Shown here: in pieces, positions 35,406 to 43,535 of the stretch | Layout: each line of letters starts with the position of its first letter | Position numbering within the stretch: the first letter of the stretch is position 1 | Assembly (NCBI RefSeq): GCF_900184815.1 | Contig: NZ_FXXQ01000001.1 | Location: 1 to 64,000, forward strand | Direction of reading: 5' to 3' | Length of the DNA: 64,000 nt | From: Boseongicola aestuarii | Lineage (GTDB): Bacteria > Pseudomonadota > Alphaproteobacteria > Rhodobacterales > Rhodobacteraceae | Program-made: the position numbers and the translations under genes | Notes under the pieces: generated by a model | Told to the model about the DNA's origin: nothing | The model's database searches: none | What the model saw: only the letters and a program-made list of their open reading frames with translations

Positions 35406-36623
35406 ATGAATTTTGAGGAATTCTTTGCCAGTGCTTTGGTCACTCTGAAAGACGAGGGCAACTATCGCCATTTCGCGGAGCTTGAACGCCATCGCGGGAC
35501 ATTTCCAAGTGCGACCTGTCATAATGGGCCGGGCGAGGTGACGATCTGGTGTTCGAACGACTACCTCGGGATGGGTCAGAACCCGAAGGTGCTTGATGCG
35601 ATGCACGAAGCGCTTGATCGCACCGGCGCCGGTGCCGGAGGAACGCGCAATATTTCCGGAACGACACACGATCATGTGTTGCTGGAAGCAGAGTTGGCGG
35701 ATCTCCACGGCAAAGAGGCGGCGCTTTTGTTCACGTCGGGCTATGTCTCCAACTGGGCGGCCTTGGGGACATTGTGTGCACGCATTCCTGATCTGGTCGT
35801 ATTGTCGGACGCGTTGAATCACGCCTCGCTCATTGAGGGTATTCGTTATTCACGTGCCCGTAAGGTGATCTGGAAGCATAATGACGTGGGCGACCTTGAA
35901 GAAAAGCTGCGCGCATTGCCTGCCGAGGTACCCAAGTTGATCGTTTTCGAGAGCGTCTATTCGATGGACGGTGATATCGCCCCAATTGCGGAGATTTGCG
36001 ATCTTGCGGATCAGTATGGGGCCATGACCTATCTGGATGAAGTGCACGGCGTTGGTCTTTATGGACCCCGCGGCGGCGGGATTGCCGAGCGCGAAGGGCT
36101 GATGGACCGGTTGACGGTCATTGAAGGGACGCTTGGCAAAGCGTTCGGTGTGGTCGGGGGCTACATCGCGGCGTCAGCAGCGCTGTGTGATTTTGTGCGT
36201 TCTTTCGCCAGTGGTTTCATCTTTACCACCGCGCTACCTCCGGCGGTTGCAGCTGGAGCCGCAGCTTCGGTGCGTCATCTGAAAGACAGTTCACTTGAAA
36301 GAACCGAGCATCAGAAAAAAGTTGAAGAGGTGCGCCGGAAGCTTGATGAGATCGGCTTGCCTCATATCGATAATCCCAGCCATATCATTCCGGTGATGGT
36401 CGGGGATCCGGTGAAGTGTCGCTATATATCAGATCGATTGCTGGAAGATCACGGGATATATATCCAGCCGATTGGGTATCCTACCGTGCCAAAGGGAACG
36501 GAGCGCCTCAGGATCACGCCGTCCCCGGTCCATTCAAAGGCCGATGTGAAGCGTCTGATTTCAGCACTTGAGGCGCTTTGGACCGAATGCCAGCTTGCCA
36601 GACAGCCGATAGCGGCACAGTAG
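35406..36623 (+). CDS. hemA: 5-aminolevulinate synthase (ALAS)
   Basis: 405 residues, a PLP-dependent alpha-oxoamine synthase. Motifs: [13 protein letters not shown] (about 39-51), [17 protein letters not shown] (about 77-93), [12 protein letters not shown] (about 211-222) and the PLP lysine in [14 protein letters not shown] (about 241). It makes 5-aminolevulinate from glycine and succinyl-CoA, the first haem/tetrapyrrole step in alphaproteobacteria. Its position next to a locus encoding several c-type cytochromes suits a raised haem demand, and the FNR-like box upstream suits low-oxygen induction. Confidence 0.96.
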   Translation: MNFEEFFASALVTLKDEGNYRHFAELERHRGTFPSATCHNGPGEVTIWCSNDYLGMGQNPKVLDAMHEALDRTGAGAGGTRNISGTTHDHVLLEAELADLHGKEAALLFTSGYVSNWAALGTLCARIPDLVVLSDALNHASLIEGIRYSRARKVIWKHNDVGDLEEKLRALPAEVPKLIVFESVYSMDGDIAPIAEICDLADQYGAMTYLDEVHGVGLYGPRGGGIAEREGLMDRLTVIEGTLGKAFGVVGGYIAASAALCDFVRSFASGFIFTTALPPAVAAGAAASVRHLKDSSLERTEHQKKVEEVRRKLDEIGLPHIDNPSHIIPVMVGDPVKCRYISDRLLEDHGIYIQPIGYPTVPKGTERLRITPSPVHSKADVKRLISALEALWTECQLARQPIAAQ

Positions 36624-36683
36624 TTGATCCATGAAGGTGTGGTCCTTTGCACGTCTGCATAATGCGCGCGCAAGATCGAGTCG

Positions 36684-37470
36684 TTGATTGATATTCTGGG
36701 AGATGACCGGACGCTTGGGGCTGCGGGTCTGGCTGTGGGAATTGGCTTTGGTGTGGCCGCGTAGAGGTCGCATTTCTGTTTGAGGGCAGCAACCGTTGAG
36801 GTTGCAGAAGCCGACTTCGGGGCACGACTGGCGGTTTGACTGGTCGCCTTTGCAGCCGCACTTGCCGGGGTGCAGGAGGGGGCTGCCGCGTTTGGTTTGC
36901 TGGAGTTGGATGCGACGCGCGCCTTGTTGGCGACCGGTAGTGTTTCGGGGGCTATTCTGGGCCGTGCGCTTTTTGGCATTGGCATGAATTTGGCACGGGG
37001 CTGTGCGTCGCGCCTGTTGGTTCTTGCAGCGTCGGGAAACCTGCGGGCTTTGGTCGCCGGTTTGGTAGTGACACTGGTGGCGCAGGCGTCTTATCGCGGC
37101 GCTTTGAGCCCGTTGCGCGAGGAGCTTTCCGCGCTATGGACAATCCCAGGCGGCGAAAGCCGGAATCTCGGCGCGTTTTTCGGGCTGATCACGGCACTGT
37201 TGCACTTGTCGCGGTTGGATTGTTTGCGGCGTCTGTTGTGTTTGCCAGTGCCTAGAGTGTGGGCTTTGGCAGACCGCGGCCGCCGCGTTTGTCGGCATTG
37301 CAGTGATGCTTAGGTGGCTCGCGACCTATTCGATTGCGCAGAACTCGTTCGAGATCGTGCCGGTTGCCTCGATCACATTCACGGGCCCGGCGACGGCCTG
37401 GCTGGCCGTCTTTTCGATGTGGGTGGCTGCCATGATCACGCACCAGGTGTTCCTGGTCATGACACCCTAG
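36684..37470 (+). pseudogene. decayed YeeE/YedE (SoxT-like) permease gene
   Basis: One frame from 36684 reads through family motifs (LAVGIGFGVAA, RSHFCLRAATVEV, GMNLARGCASRLLVLAASGNLRALVAG) but is broken by TAG at 36762 (where Gln is expected) and TGA at 36837 (where Trp is expected). The frame is lost near 37200; the C-terminal part continues in other frames with AAAFVGIAVMLRWLATYSIA and ends ITHQVFLVMTP at the stop at 37470. At least two stops and one to two frameshifts make it a clear pseudogene of a second sulfur-compound permease. It lies between hemA and the convergent soxH gene. Confidence 0.85.
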
Positions 37471-37483
37471 GTCGCAAGCTAAG

Positions 37484-38434
37484 CTATTCCCATTCCATCT
37501 GTTCGAAAACGCGCCCGGCATTCTTGGTTGCCAGTTCTTCGAAAGTGTCGAGATGCGCATAGGGCGATTGGTCGACATAGTAGGCATCCGTGAGGTCACC
37601 GCCCGCGTCGATGTGTTCGCCGATCTTGCCGCGGATATACACAAGGTAGTCGCGTGTGTAGCGGCGGACTTGGTCCATATTCGTTGGATGTCCGTGGCCC
37701 GGAATAACGTATGTGGCCCCGAGGGCTTCGAATTCTGTGTCCCAGGTTTCAAGCCAGTCGGCGGTGATAGCGTCTTCGAAAATTGGCAAGAGCCGCTCGT
37801 GGAAGGCCATATCGCCTGTGATTACAAGGCTTTGCTTTGGCAGCCAGACCGAAATGTCGCCGGGACTGTGGGCGGGGCCAAGATGGAGGACTTCGATCAC
37901 GTAGTCGCCCATCTCGATTGTACGCGCGCCCTCGAACGTCTCGGTCGGGCCGACTAGCGTGGTGCCTTCGGCTTTTTCCTGCAGGACGCGCTGGTGTTGC
38001 TGCAGCGATTGTGCGCCGTCGTCCTCGAAAGCCTCGGCGGCGTCTACGTGAGCGAGGATCGGCACACCCTGTTCGGCCCAATAGGAATTTCCGAGCATTG
38101 CATGACCTTGTCCGTTCTCGTTGATCACGAGTTTGACGGGCTGATCCGTGATAATCTTGATTTCGTCATGAAGCGCTTTGGCGAGAACATAGGCTGCACC
38201 GCCATTGATGACGATCACACCGTCGCCCGTGACAATGAAGCTGAGGTTGTTGTTATGCCCGTTGTTTTCATAGGTTGGCGGGGCGGTGGCCCCAATGGCG
38301 GACCAGACGTTTGGAATGAACTCGACGGGTTTTTGATAGAGTGGTGATCCCGGGTATTGGTCGGTGATGTCTTCGCTTGCAAGTGCGGGGTTTATGGCGA
38401 TGAGGGACGCGGCGACGGCGAATGCGGTTTTCAT
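37484..38434 (-). CDS. soxH: SoxH-like periplasmic metallo-beta-lactamase-fold protein
   Basis: 316 residues with a signal peptide (MKTAFAVAASLIAINPALAS). The MBL fold is seen in NNNLSFIVTGDGVIVINGG, GPAHSPGDISVWLPKQSLVITGDM and YVIPGHGHPTNMDQ. The canonical HxHxDH motif is replaced by NENGQGHAMLG (about 105-115), so the metal site is altered. Length and pairing match SoxH of Paracoccus. It overlaps the end of the upstream soxG-like gene (ATGA). Function in sulfur oxidation is not established; it is dispensable for thiosulfate oxidation in Paracoccus as far as I recall. Confidence 0.7.
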   Translation of the reverse strand: MKTAFAVAASLIAINPALASEDITDQYPGSPLYQKPVEFIPNVWSAIGATAPPTYENNGHNNNLSFIVTGDGVIVINGGAAYVLAKALHDEIKIITDQPVKLVINENGQGHAMLGNSYWAEQGVPILAHVDAAEAFEDDGAQSLQQHQRVLQEKAEGTTLVGPTETFEGARTIEMGDYVIEVLHLGPAHSPGDISVWLPKQSLVITGDMAFHERLLPIFEDAITADWLETWDTEFEALGATYVIPGHGHPTNMDQVRRYTRDYLVYIRGKIGEHIDAGGDLTDAYYVDQSPYAHLDTFEELATKNAGRVFEQMEWE

Positions 38435-39336
38435 GCCCGGTCTCCTATGAAACGGTATCCGACTTCGGCCTTTTCAACCCGCCCCATTCCGCCGTCGGGC
38501 AGGTGGAAGCCAACGAGATTGAGTTTCTCGGCAGCCAGCCGATCCAGAAGGCGTGTGCGCGACAGGATCGCCGCTTCGGCGTCCTGATCCGAGCCGGATG
38601 GCCATTCGGGGCGCTCGAATGCGACGTGATGGTTGCCGATTGCATCGCCGACGACCAACGCGGCGTCGTTGCCCTGTCGGATTTCGAACGACATGTGGCC
38701 CGGCGTATGGCCGAAGCTTCCGATCGCCAAAATTCCGGGCAGAACCTCGTCGCCGTCGTCAAAGAAGTTCACAGTGTCTTCGATGACTTCCATACGGCGC
38801 TTGGCGCCAACGGCAAAGGCTTGCCGGGCGGCGCCGATTTCATCGACGGTCGCGGGGTTCCACCAATAGTCCCATTCTTCGCGCCCCATGTAGTAGGACG
38901 CTTCGGAGAAGAGTGGCTCGTCGAAGTCATCGAGCAGACCCCAGATATGGTCAGGGTGGGCATGTGTGAACAGGACATGGGTGATGTCCTGCGGTGTCAG
39001 CCCGATCTGGTCCAGACTATCAGCGATCGTGCCAGCGGTTGCGGCGAAATCGGGGCCGGAGCCGACGTCGAACAGAACGGTGTTCTGTCCATCCTGATAG
39101 AGTGCGAGATTGCATTCGGGCGTGAGCTGATCGCCTTCGAGGCCATAAGCTTGGCGGATTGCTTGGAGCTCGTCTTGAGGCATGGGGTCGAAAATGAAAC
39201 CCGCCGGAAGGACCAGATTGCCATCGCTGACGGTTGTAAGCTCGGCGGTACCGATACTGGTCTTTGCAATGGCGTGGAGTGGTAGCCCGGTCAGGCCAAT
39301 ACCAAGAGATCGGGCTATGAAATCGCGGCGTTTCAA
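38431..39336 (-). CDS. soxG: SoxG-like metallo-beta-lactamase-fold protein with Tat signal
   Basis: 301 residues. Twin-arginine signal KRRDFIARSLGIGLTG; intact zinc-site motif FTHAHPDHIWGL (about 122-133), further ligands in FGHTPGHMSF and GDAIGNH. A periplasmic zinc hydrolase or oxidoreductase of the MBL superfamily. Length and the gene pair fit SoxG. AAAAGGAGTG lies before the ATG at 39336, and an exact ATTC-N8-GAAT operator lies 19-34 bp upstream of it, tying the pair to the sox regulon. Confidence 0.7.
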   Translation of the reverse strand: MKRRDFIARSLGIGLTGLPLHAIAKTSIGTAELTTVSDGNLVLPAGFIFDPMPQDELQAIRQAYGLEGDQLTPECNLALYQDGQNTVLFDVGSGPDFAATAGTIADSLDQIGLTPQDITHVLFTHAHPDHIWGLLDDFDEPLFSEASYYMGREEWDYWWNPATVDEIGAARQAFAVGAKRRMEVIEDTVNFFDDGDEVLPGILAIGSFGHTPGHMSFEIRQGNDAALVVGDAIGNHHVAFERPEWPSGSDQDAEAAILSRTRLLDRLAAEKLNLVGFHLPDGGMGRVEKAEVGYRFIGDRA

Positions 39337-39354
39337 ATCGACACTCCTTTTCGA

Positions 39355-39370
39355 ATTCTATTATTTGAAT
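39355..39370. promoter_or_regulatory. SqrR/SoxR-type operator before soxG-soxH
   Basis: ATTC-TATTATTT-GAAT is exact and lies 19-34 bp upstream of the leftward soxG start codon. It is the third exact copy of the motif in the sox region. Confidence 0.7.
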
Positions 39371-39479
39371 ATGTGTGATTGTGCTCGGGTATGCAAGCGA
39401 AGCTGCGCCGTCTGCGTTCGAAAAGGAGCGATGCCTGACAGTCCGCTGCGGAACTTGGCAGCGCGCGTCCTTCAAAGGG

Positions 39480-40319
39480 TTAGGCGCTGAAAAGCACGGG
39501 CAGTTGGGAGTCCTCAAGCAGCGATTGGGTGACTGCGCCGATAACGAAATCGTAAACGCGGTTGTGACCAAAAGCGCCGGTCACGATCATGTCGGCACCC
39601 TGTTCGAACGCCTGTTTCATCAAGACTTCGGCGACGTCCGCGCTGCCGCGCTCCTTGATCGCGGTTTGCGCAGAAAAGCCGTGGCGTCCGAACATGGCAG
39701 CAATTTCAATCGCACCAAAATCCGCGAGTTCGTCGGTCTTGCGGCTGGTGCCGCGCAAAATGTTGATATTGCAACCATCTTGAGCGACCAGAAGCGCGTC
39801 ATGTGCTGCGCGGGCGGCTTCGCGCGTGTCGCTCCATCCAAGCAGGATGTTATGACCAAGCTCGGGGCCGTCATAGTCGTTTGGAACAATGATCACAGGA
39901 CGCCCGCTTTCGCGAATAACGCGTTCCTGTGCATGATTCTGATCGGCGCGTGCAAAGGTGTTTTCCTCTTTCGGCATGATCACCACGTCGGCACCATGCG
40001 CACTTTCGATCATCCGCGTCGCTGCCGTGCTGGACTCGGCCTTTACTAGCCGCCACTCGCAAGGGAAGTCCTCGTTGGCGGTGTGTTTTTTGAAGATGGC
40101 CTCTATGGCTTTAGCCTCTTTCGCCTGACTTTCGTTGAAATTGCGGAAAGTCGAATCGGGGACGTGGATGGCGATGCCGGGATAAACCAGCAGAGCTTCG
40201 ATTGTATGAAGGCCGATGAGGTGCGCCTGATGCGCGCGTGCAAGCGGGACGGCTGCGGCCAGAACCGCATCCGCGTTTTCGCGGTTCATCAGGCAGGCGA
40301 GCAGAGTTTTCATGGCCAT
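39480..40319 (-). CDS. universal stress protein, tandem UspA domains
   Basis: 279 residues in two Usp halves (about 1-140 and 150-279). The C-terminal half has IVTGAFGHNRVYDFVIGAVTQSLLEDSQLPVLFSA, with the nucleotide-binding glycine motif. AAAGGATCC precedes the ATG. It follows hsp20 by 44 bases on the same strand and is probably co-transcribed from the FNR-like box at 40918. A paralogue of the Usp at 20.6 kb. Confidence 0.88.
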   Translation of the reverse strand: MAMKTLLACLMNRENADAVLAAAVPLARAHQAHLIGLHTIEALLVYPGIAIHVPDSTFRNFNESQAKEAKAIEAIFKKHTANEDFPCEWRLVKAESSTAATRMIESAHGADVVIMPKEENTFARADQNHAQERVIRESGRPVIIVPNDYDGPELGHNILLGWSDTREAARAAHDALLVAQDGCNINILRGTSRKTDELADFGAIEIAAMFGRHGFSAQTAIKERGSADVAEVLMKQAFEQGADMIVTGAFGHNRVYDFVIGAVTQSLLEDSQLPVLFSA

Positions 40320-40363
40320 GGGCTGGATCCTTTGCAGATGTCGATAAGGCGCCTCGGACTGGA

Positions 40364-40846
40364 TCAGGACTTTGAAATCTTGATTTTCTGAACAGGCTCG
40401 CTTGATCCTTCGGGTTTGGCGATCTTGAGCTTCAGAACACCGTTCTTGAAAGTGGCATTGACCGCGCCGCCTTCGGGCGTGAACCCAAGAGGCAGTTGCC
40501 GGCGGAAGCTGCCGTAGCGGCGTTCGACGAGGTGGAAGTCCTGTTCTTTGTCCTCGTGTTCGCTGGATTTTTCGCCTTTCAGAACAAGTGCATTGTTTGC
40601 AATCGAAATGTCGAGATCGTCTTCATCGACGCCGGGAATCTCGGCTGTGATTTCCAACGCGTCATCGGTTTCAACAACGTCGATGGCCGGGAAGGCGGGG
40701 GCGCCAAGGGCTTCAAAGAAGTCGCCGGGGGACGACATAGGGTGACCCCTGAACCTGTCGATGAACTGGTTCATTTCGCGCTGCATGGATTGAAAGAAAG
40801 GTGTGGGCTGCGTTTTCTTGACGGGCTTTGTCTGATCTTCGGCCAT
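40364..40846 (-). CDS. small heat-shock protein Hsp20
   Basis: 160 residues. Alpha-crystallin domain (about 50-150) with FPAIDVVETDDALEITAEIPGV, the ERRYGSFRRQLPL strand and the late NGVLKLKIAKPE signature (GVL). GGAGGACAAAG precedes ATG 40846. It is an ATP-independent holdase. It is divergent from the bactofilin-like gene with an FNR-like box in the 140-base gap. Confidence 0.93.
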   Translation of the reverse strand: MAEDQTKPVKKTQPTPFFQSMQREMNQFIDRFRGHPMSSPGDFFEALGAPAFPAIDVVETDDALEITAEIPGVDEDDLDISIANNALVLKGEKSSEHEDKEQDFHLVERRYGSFRRQLPLGFTPEGGAVNATFKNGVLKLKIAKPEGSSEPVQKIKISKS

Positions 40847-40917
40847 TCTTTGTCCTCCGATTCTGGTTGGTCGAAATGTCTGATGATGAATGGCTAGCAG
40901 ACGTATGCCGGCCCGGA

Positions 40918-40931
40918 TTGACAAGAATCAA
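40918..40931. promoter_or_regulatory. FNR/FixK-like box, hsp20/bactofilin-like divergent promoter
   Basis: TTGAC-AAGA-ATCAA, 9 of 10 matches. The centre is 62 bp before the rightward start (40987) and 78 bp before the leftward hsp20 start. Confidence 0.7.
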
Positions 40932-40986
40932 GCGGCGCAAAAATCGCAGCGATACGCTTTCGGCAATCCAACGAAAGGAACGGAAG

Positions 40987-42171
40987 ATGCGTGCACGACT
41001 TTTTAGCCTGGCTATCGCGATGGGAGTGACGATTGCGCCGGCATTTGCCGAGGAAGTTACTGTCCGCACAGGCACCGACCTTTTCATCTCTGGAGACACG
41101 GTTCTGACGGAGATCGAGAATCAGGGTGACGTCTTTGTCGCGAGCGAAACGACGACGGTGGATGGCGCGGTTCTGGGCGATCTGCATGTTGCGGGTTTCG
41201 ACGTCATGGTCGCAACGGACGTTTCTGAAGATCTTTATGCGGCGGGCGCTTCGGTTGAAATTCGCGGCGACGTGGGAGGCGACATGACCGCTGCCGGATT
41301 CACCTTGAGAACGACGCCAACTGCCGAGACCGCCGGGAATGCGCGGCTTGGAGGTAATACGGTCACGATCGAGGGGCCGATTGCTGGGGCCCTTTCCGCT
41401 GTCGGACGCACTGTCGTCTTGAACGCGCCTGTCGAAGGGGATGTGCGTGTGACGGCGAAGACCCTGGCCTTTGGAGACGACGCGGTCGTGACGGGTACGC
41501 TTTATTATAGTTCGCAAAGCCGCATTTCGGTGCCAGCAAGCGTGGCCGCTCCGGAACGGGTTGTCTTTTCGGCGATTGAATTTGACGGTGACTGGGATGA
41601 TTTCGGAGGGGTCCTTCCCATCGGAGAAATGCCGGTTTTTCCCAAGGCGGCCTCCGTGTTCGGAGCCTTTGTCGTTTCGTTGTTGTTCTTCATGATACTC
41701 GGTGCACTTGCGCTTGGGTTCATGCCCAACAAGCTTGAGCGGTTGCGGCAGGGCATTTCAACGGCCCCGGGTTGGTCAATGGTATCAGGCGCACTTGGAT
41801 TGTCGTTGCTCATCGGGATCGTGCCGGTATCCGCGCTAACCGTTGTCGGAATTCCGTTCATTCCCATCGCGGTCCTTGCGATCATTGTCATCTGGACCTT
41901 GGGCTATGCACTTGGGGGCTATGCGGTGGCCCTGTTTGTCTGGCGTTCGCTTGGGGAGGAAGCAGAGCCAGGGAAAATTGTCCGGGTGTTGCTGCTGGGA
42001 GGAGCGGTGACGGTAATCGCCTTGTTGAATTTCATTCCCTTCATCGGTTGGGTGGCGAATTTCACATTGGTACTGCTCGGGATCGGCGCCATCACCCGCA
42101 TGGTGTTCGGCTTTTTCATAGAAGACGTGGACCTGCCGCCTGCGATGGACTCCAAACCCTCGAGAAATTGA
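40987..42171 (+). CDS. bactofilin-like beta-helix domain fused to a membrane domain
   Basis: 394 residues. Signal peptide (about 1-21), then a glycine/valine-rich repeat region (about 22-190) of short strands (GDVFVASETTTVDGAVLGDLHVAGFDVMV; VEGDVRVTAKTLAFGDDAVVTGTLYY) like polymer-forming bactofilin-type beta helices, then four to five membrane helices (about 225-380) with GIPFIPIAVLAII and LLNFIPFIGWVANF motifs. GGAACGGAAG precedes ATG 40987. It leads an operon with the DUF2267 gene. Function unknown; a stress-induced envelope structure is a guess. Single-chain fusion of the two parts is noteworthy. Confidence 0.7.
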   Translation: MRARLFSLAIAMGVTIAPAFAEEVTVRTGTDLFISGDTVLTEIENQGDVFVASETTTVDGAVLGDLHVAGFDVMVATDVSEDLYAAGASVEIRGDVGGDMTAAGFTLRTTPTAETAGNARLGGNTVTIEGPIAGALSAVGRTVVLNAPVEGDVRVTAKTLAFGDDAVVTGTLYYSSQSRISVPASVAAPERVVFSAIEFDGDWDDFGGVLPIGEMPVFPKAASVFGAFVVSLLFFMILGALALGFMPNKLERLRQGISTAPGWSMVSGALGLSLLIGIVPVSALTVVGIPFIPIAVLAIIVIWTLGYALGGYAVALFVWRSLGEEAEPGKIVRVLLLGGAVTVIALLNFIPFIGWVANFTLVLLGIGAITRMVFGFFIEDVDLPPAMDSKPSRN

Positions 42172-42195
42172 ACGAAAACGAAAGGAAGCAGAGAT

Positions 42196-42627
42196 ATGTC
42201 TTCGCAAGGACTTCAAGTCATCGACCACACCGTTCAACTCACTCATGAATGGATCAACGAACTGACCGAGCGGCTTGGCTGGACCTCAAAGCGGAGCGCC
42301 CTGCATCTGATGCGCTCGGTGCTGCATCTGATCCGGGATCGGTTGTCGCATGAGGAACTGGCGCATTTCTCGGCGCAGTTGCCGATCTTGGTCAGGGGGA
42401 TGATGTTTGAGGGCTGGACGCCCGCCAATCCGCCGCGCACGGGCCGCAATATGGAAGCGATCACTTCGGAAATTGCGGAGTCGTTCAAGGAAGATGCGGA
42501 GTACCGTGGGATCGATGATGTTCGGTACGTCTTTGACCTTTTGAACAATCGGATAAGTCGTGGCGAAGTGGAAGACGTTCGCGCGAATCTGCCTGAAGCA
42601 CTCCGGGAGCTTTGGCGATCACCCTGA
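42196..42627 (+). CDS. DUF2267 protein
   Basis: 143 residues, all helical, cytoplasmic. DUF2267 features: THEWINELTERLGWTSKRSALHLMRSVLHLIRDRLSHEELAHFSAQLPILVRGMMFEGW, followed by a second similar bundle ending NRISRGEVEDVRANLPEALRELW. The two halves are related to each other. Function unknown, frequent beside Usp/Hsp20 stress genes. AAAGGAAGC precedes the ATG, 24 bases after the preceding gene. Confidence 0.85.
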   Translation: MSSQGLQVIDHTVQLTHEWINELTERLGWTSKRSALHLMRSVLHLIRDRLSHEELAHFSAQLPILVRGMMFEGWTPANPPRTGRNMEAITSEIAESFKEDAEYRGIDDVRYVFDLLNNRISRGEVEDVRANLPEALRELWRSP

Positions 42628-42644
42628 CGGGTTGAGTTTTGACA

Positions 42645-42670
42645 CCGTCACTCCGGGACGTGAGTGACGG
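42645..42670. terminator. hairpin between convergent DUF2267 and fixK-like genes
   Basis: CCGTCACTC pairs perfectly with GAGTGACGG around an 8-base loop. There is no T run. Its position between two convergent stop codons suggests a bidirectional terminator. Confidence 0.55.
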
Positions 42671-42689
42671 CGCCTGGCGATTTGACGGC

Positions 42690-43364
42690 TTAGGGCGTGC
42701 CTTCTTCGGCAAGCGCCTTCAGCGCGTCTTCGCGCAGGATAATGACGGTCTGCGCCCCGTCCAGTGCTATGAGGCGGCTTTTGCGAAACTGGCTTATTGT
42801 CCGGCTTACTGTTTCCGTCGTGAGCCCGAGAAAATCGGCGATGTCCGCTCGGCTCATGGGCAAGCTGATTTGGGTGTACTGGCCCGCAGGTGTGCCCGTT
42901 CGCCGTTTTAGAACCGTAAGGAACGCCGCGACTTTCTCGGTCGCGGACTTGCGACCAAGCATCATGAAATGATCTTGCATTGCGGCGATCTCGTGCAGGG
43001 CCGCTTGCAGCAATCCCGCGCCAAGCTTGGAGTGCACGCGCCCGGATGCGAGTTGAGACAGACGATAGGGCTGCAGCCTGACGTCGTTCAGGGCCACGCA
43101 ATCCGTATGGTGACGCCCGTCGCAGGGAAATCCGACGATGTCGCCGGGAAATCCGAAGGCGATGATTTGCCTTCGTCCGTCTTCAAGCAATCTGGTCAGG
43201 CTGACCGCGCCTGAAATCACCTGGTAGATGCGTTCAACCCGGTCGCCTTCGTGGAAAAGATGCGCGTTCGGCTTCAGACGTGTTTCGGGCAGGTCTTTCG
43301 CACGTTCGGAAAGCTGTCTTGGGCAATTATATTCCGAATCCTGATCTGAAATGGTGATGTACAT
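42690..43364 (-). CDS. Crp/Fnr-family regulator, FixK-like
   Basis: 224 residues. Cyclic-nucleotide-binding-like beta barrel (about 25-110), dimer helix (about 115-150) and a C-terminal winged helix (about 165-215). The recognition helix reads DFLGLTTETVSRTISQFRKS; the E..SR set is that of FNR/FixK proteins, which read TTGAT half-sites. The cysteines (NCPRQL, FPCDGRHHTDC) do not form the FNR iron-sulfur arrangement, so it is FixK- or DNR-like rather than an oxygen-labile FNR. GGGGGGCTC precedes ATG 43364. It is divergent from a response regulator gene. It is the prime candidate for binding the FNR-type boxes in this window. Confidence 0.85.
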   Translation of the reverse strand: MYITISDQDSEYNCPRQLSERAKDLPETRLKPNAHLFHEGDRVERIYQVISGAVSLTRLLEDGRRQIIAFGFPGDIVGFPCDGRHHTDCVALNDVRLQPYRLSQLASGRVHSKLGAGLLQAALHEIAAMQDHFMMLGRKSATEKVAAFLTVLKRRTGTPAGQYTQISLPMSRADIADFLGLTTETVSRTISQFRKSRLIALDGAQTVIILREDALKALAEEGTP

Positions 43365-43535
43365 GAAATCGAGCCCCCCGAAGTGAATGTGGGGTGAGAT
43401 TATATTCGGTATGTTGCATGCGTCCGGGTGGTCGTGTAATAATTTGTATCGTTTTGTAGCGCCAAGGTTATTATCGTCGTTTCCGCATCCCAATTCAGTG
43501 ATAGATCCAAGAGGGTCCGACGTTCTTCAAGAGGA

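Noticed and set aside
36449-36985. Long alanine-rich leftward frame opposite hemA's end and the YeeE pseudogene
   Set aside because: It is the complement of better-supported genes on the plus strand and shows low-complexity, shadow-type composition.
39431-39490. Tiny rightward frame (MPDSPLRNLAARVLQRVRR) with an AAGGAGCG site
   Set aside because: Only 19 codons and overlapping the end of the usp gene. There is no independent support.
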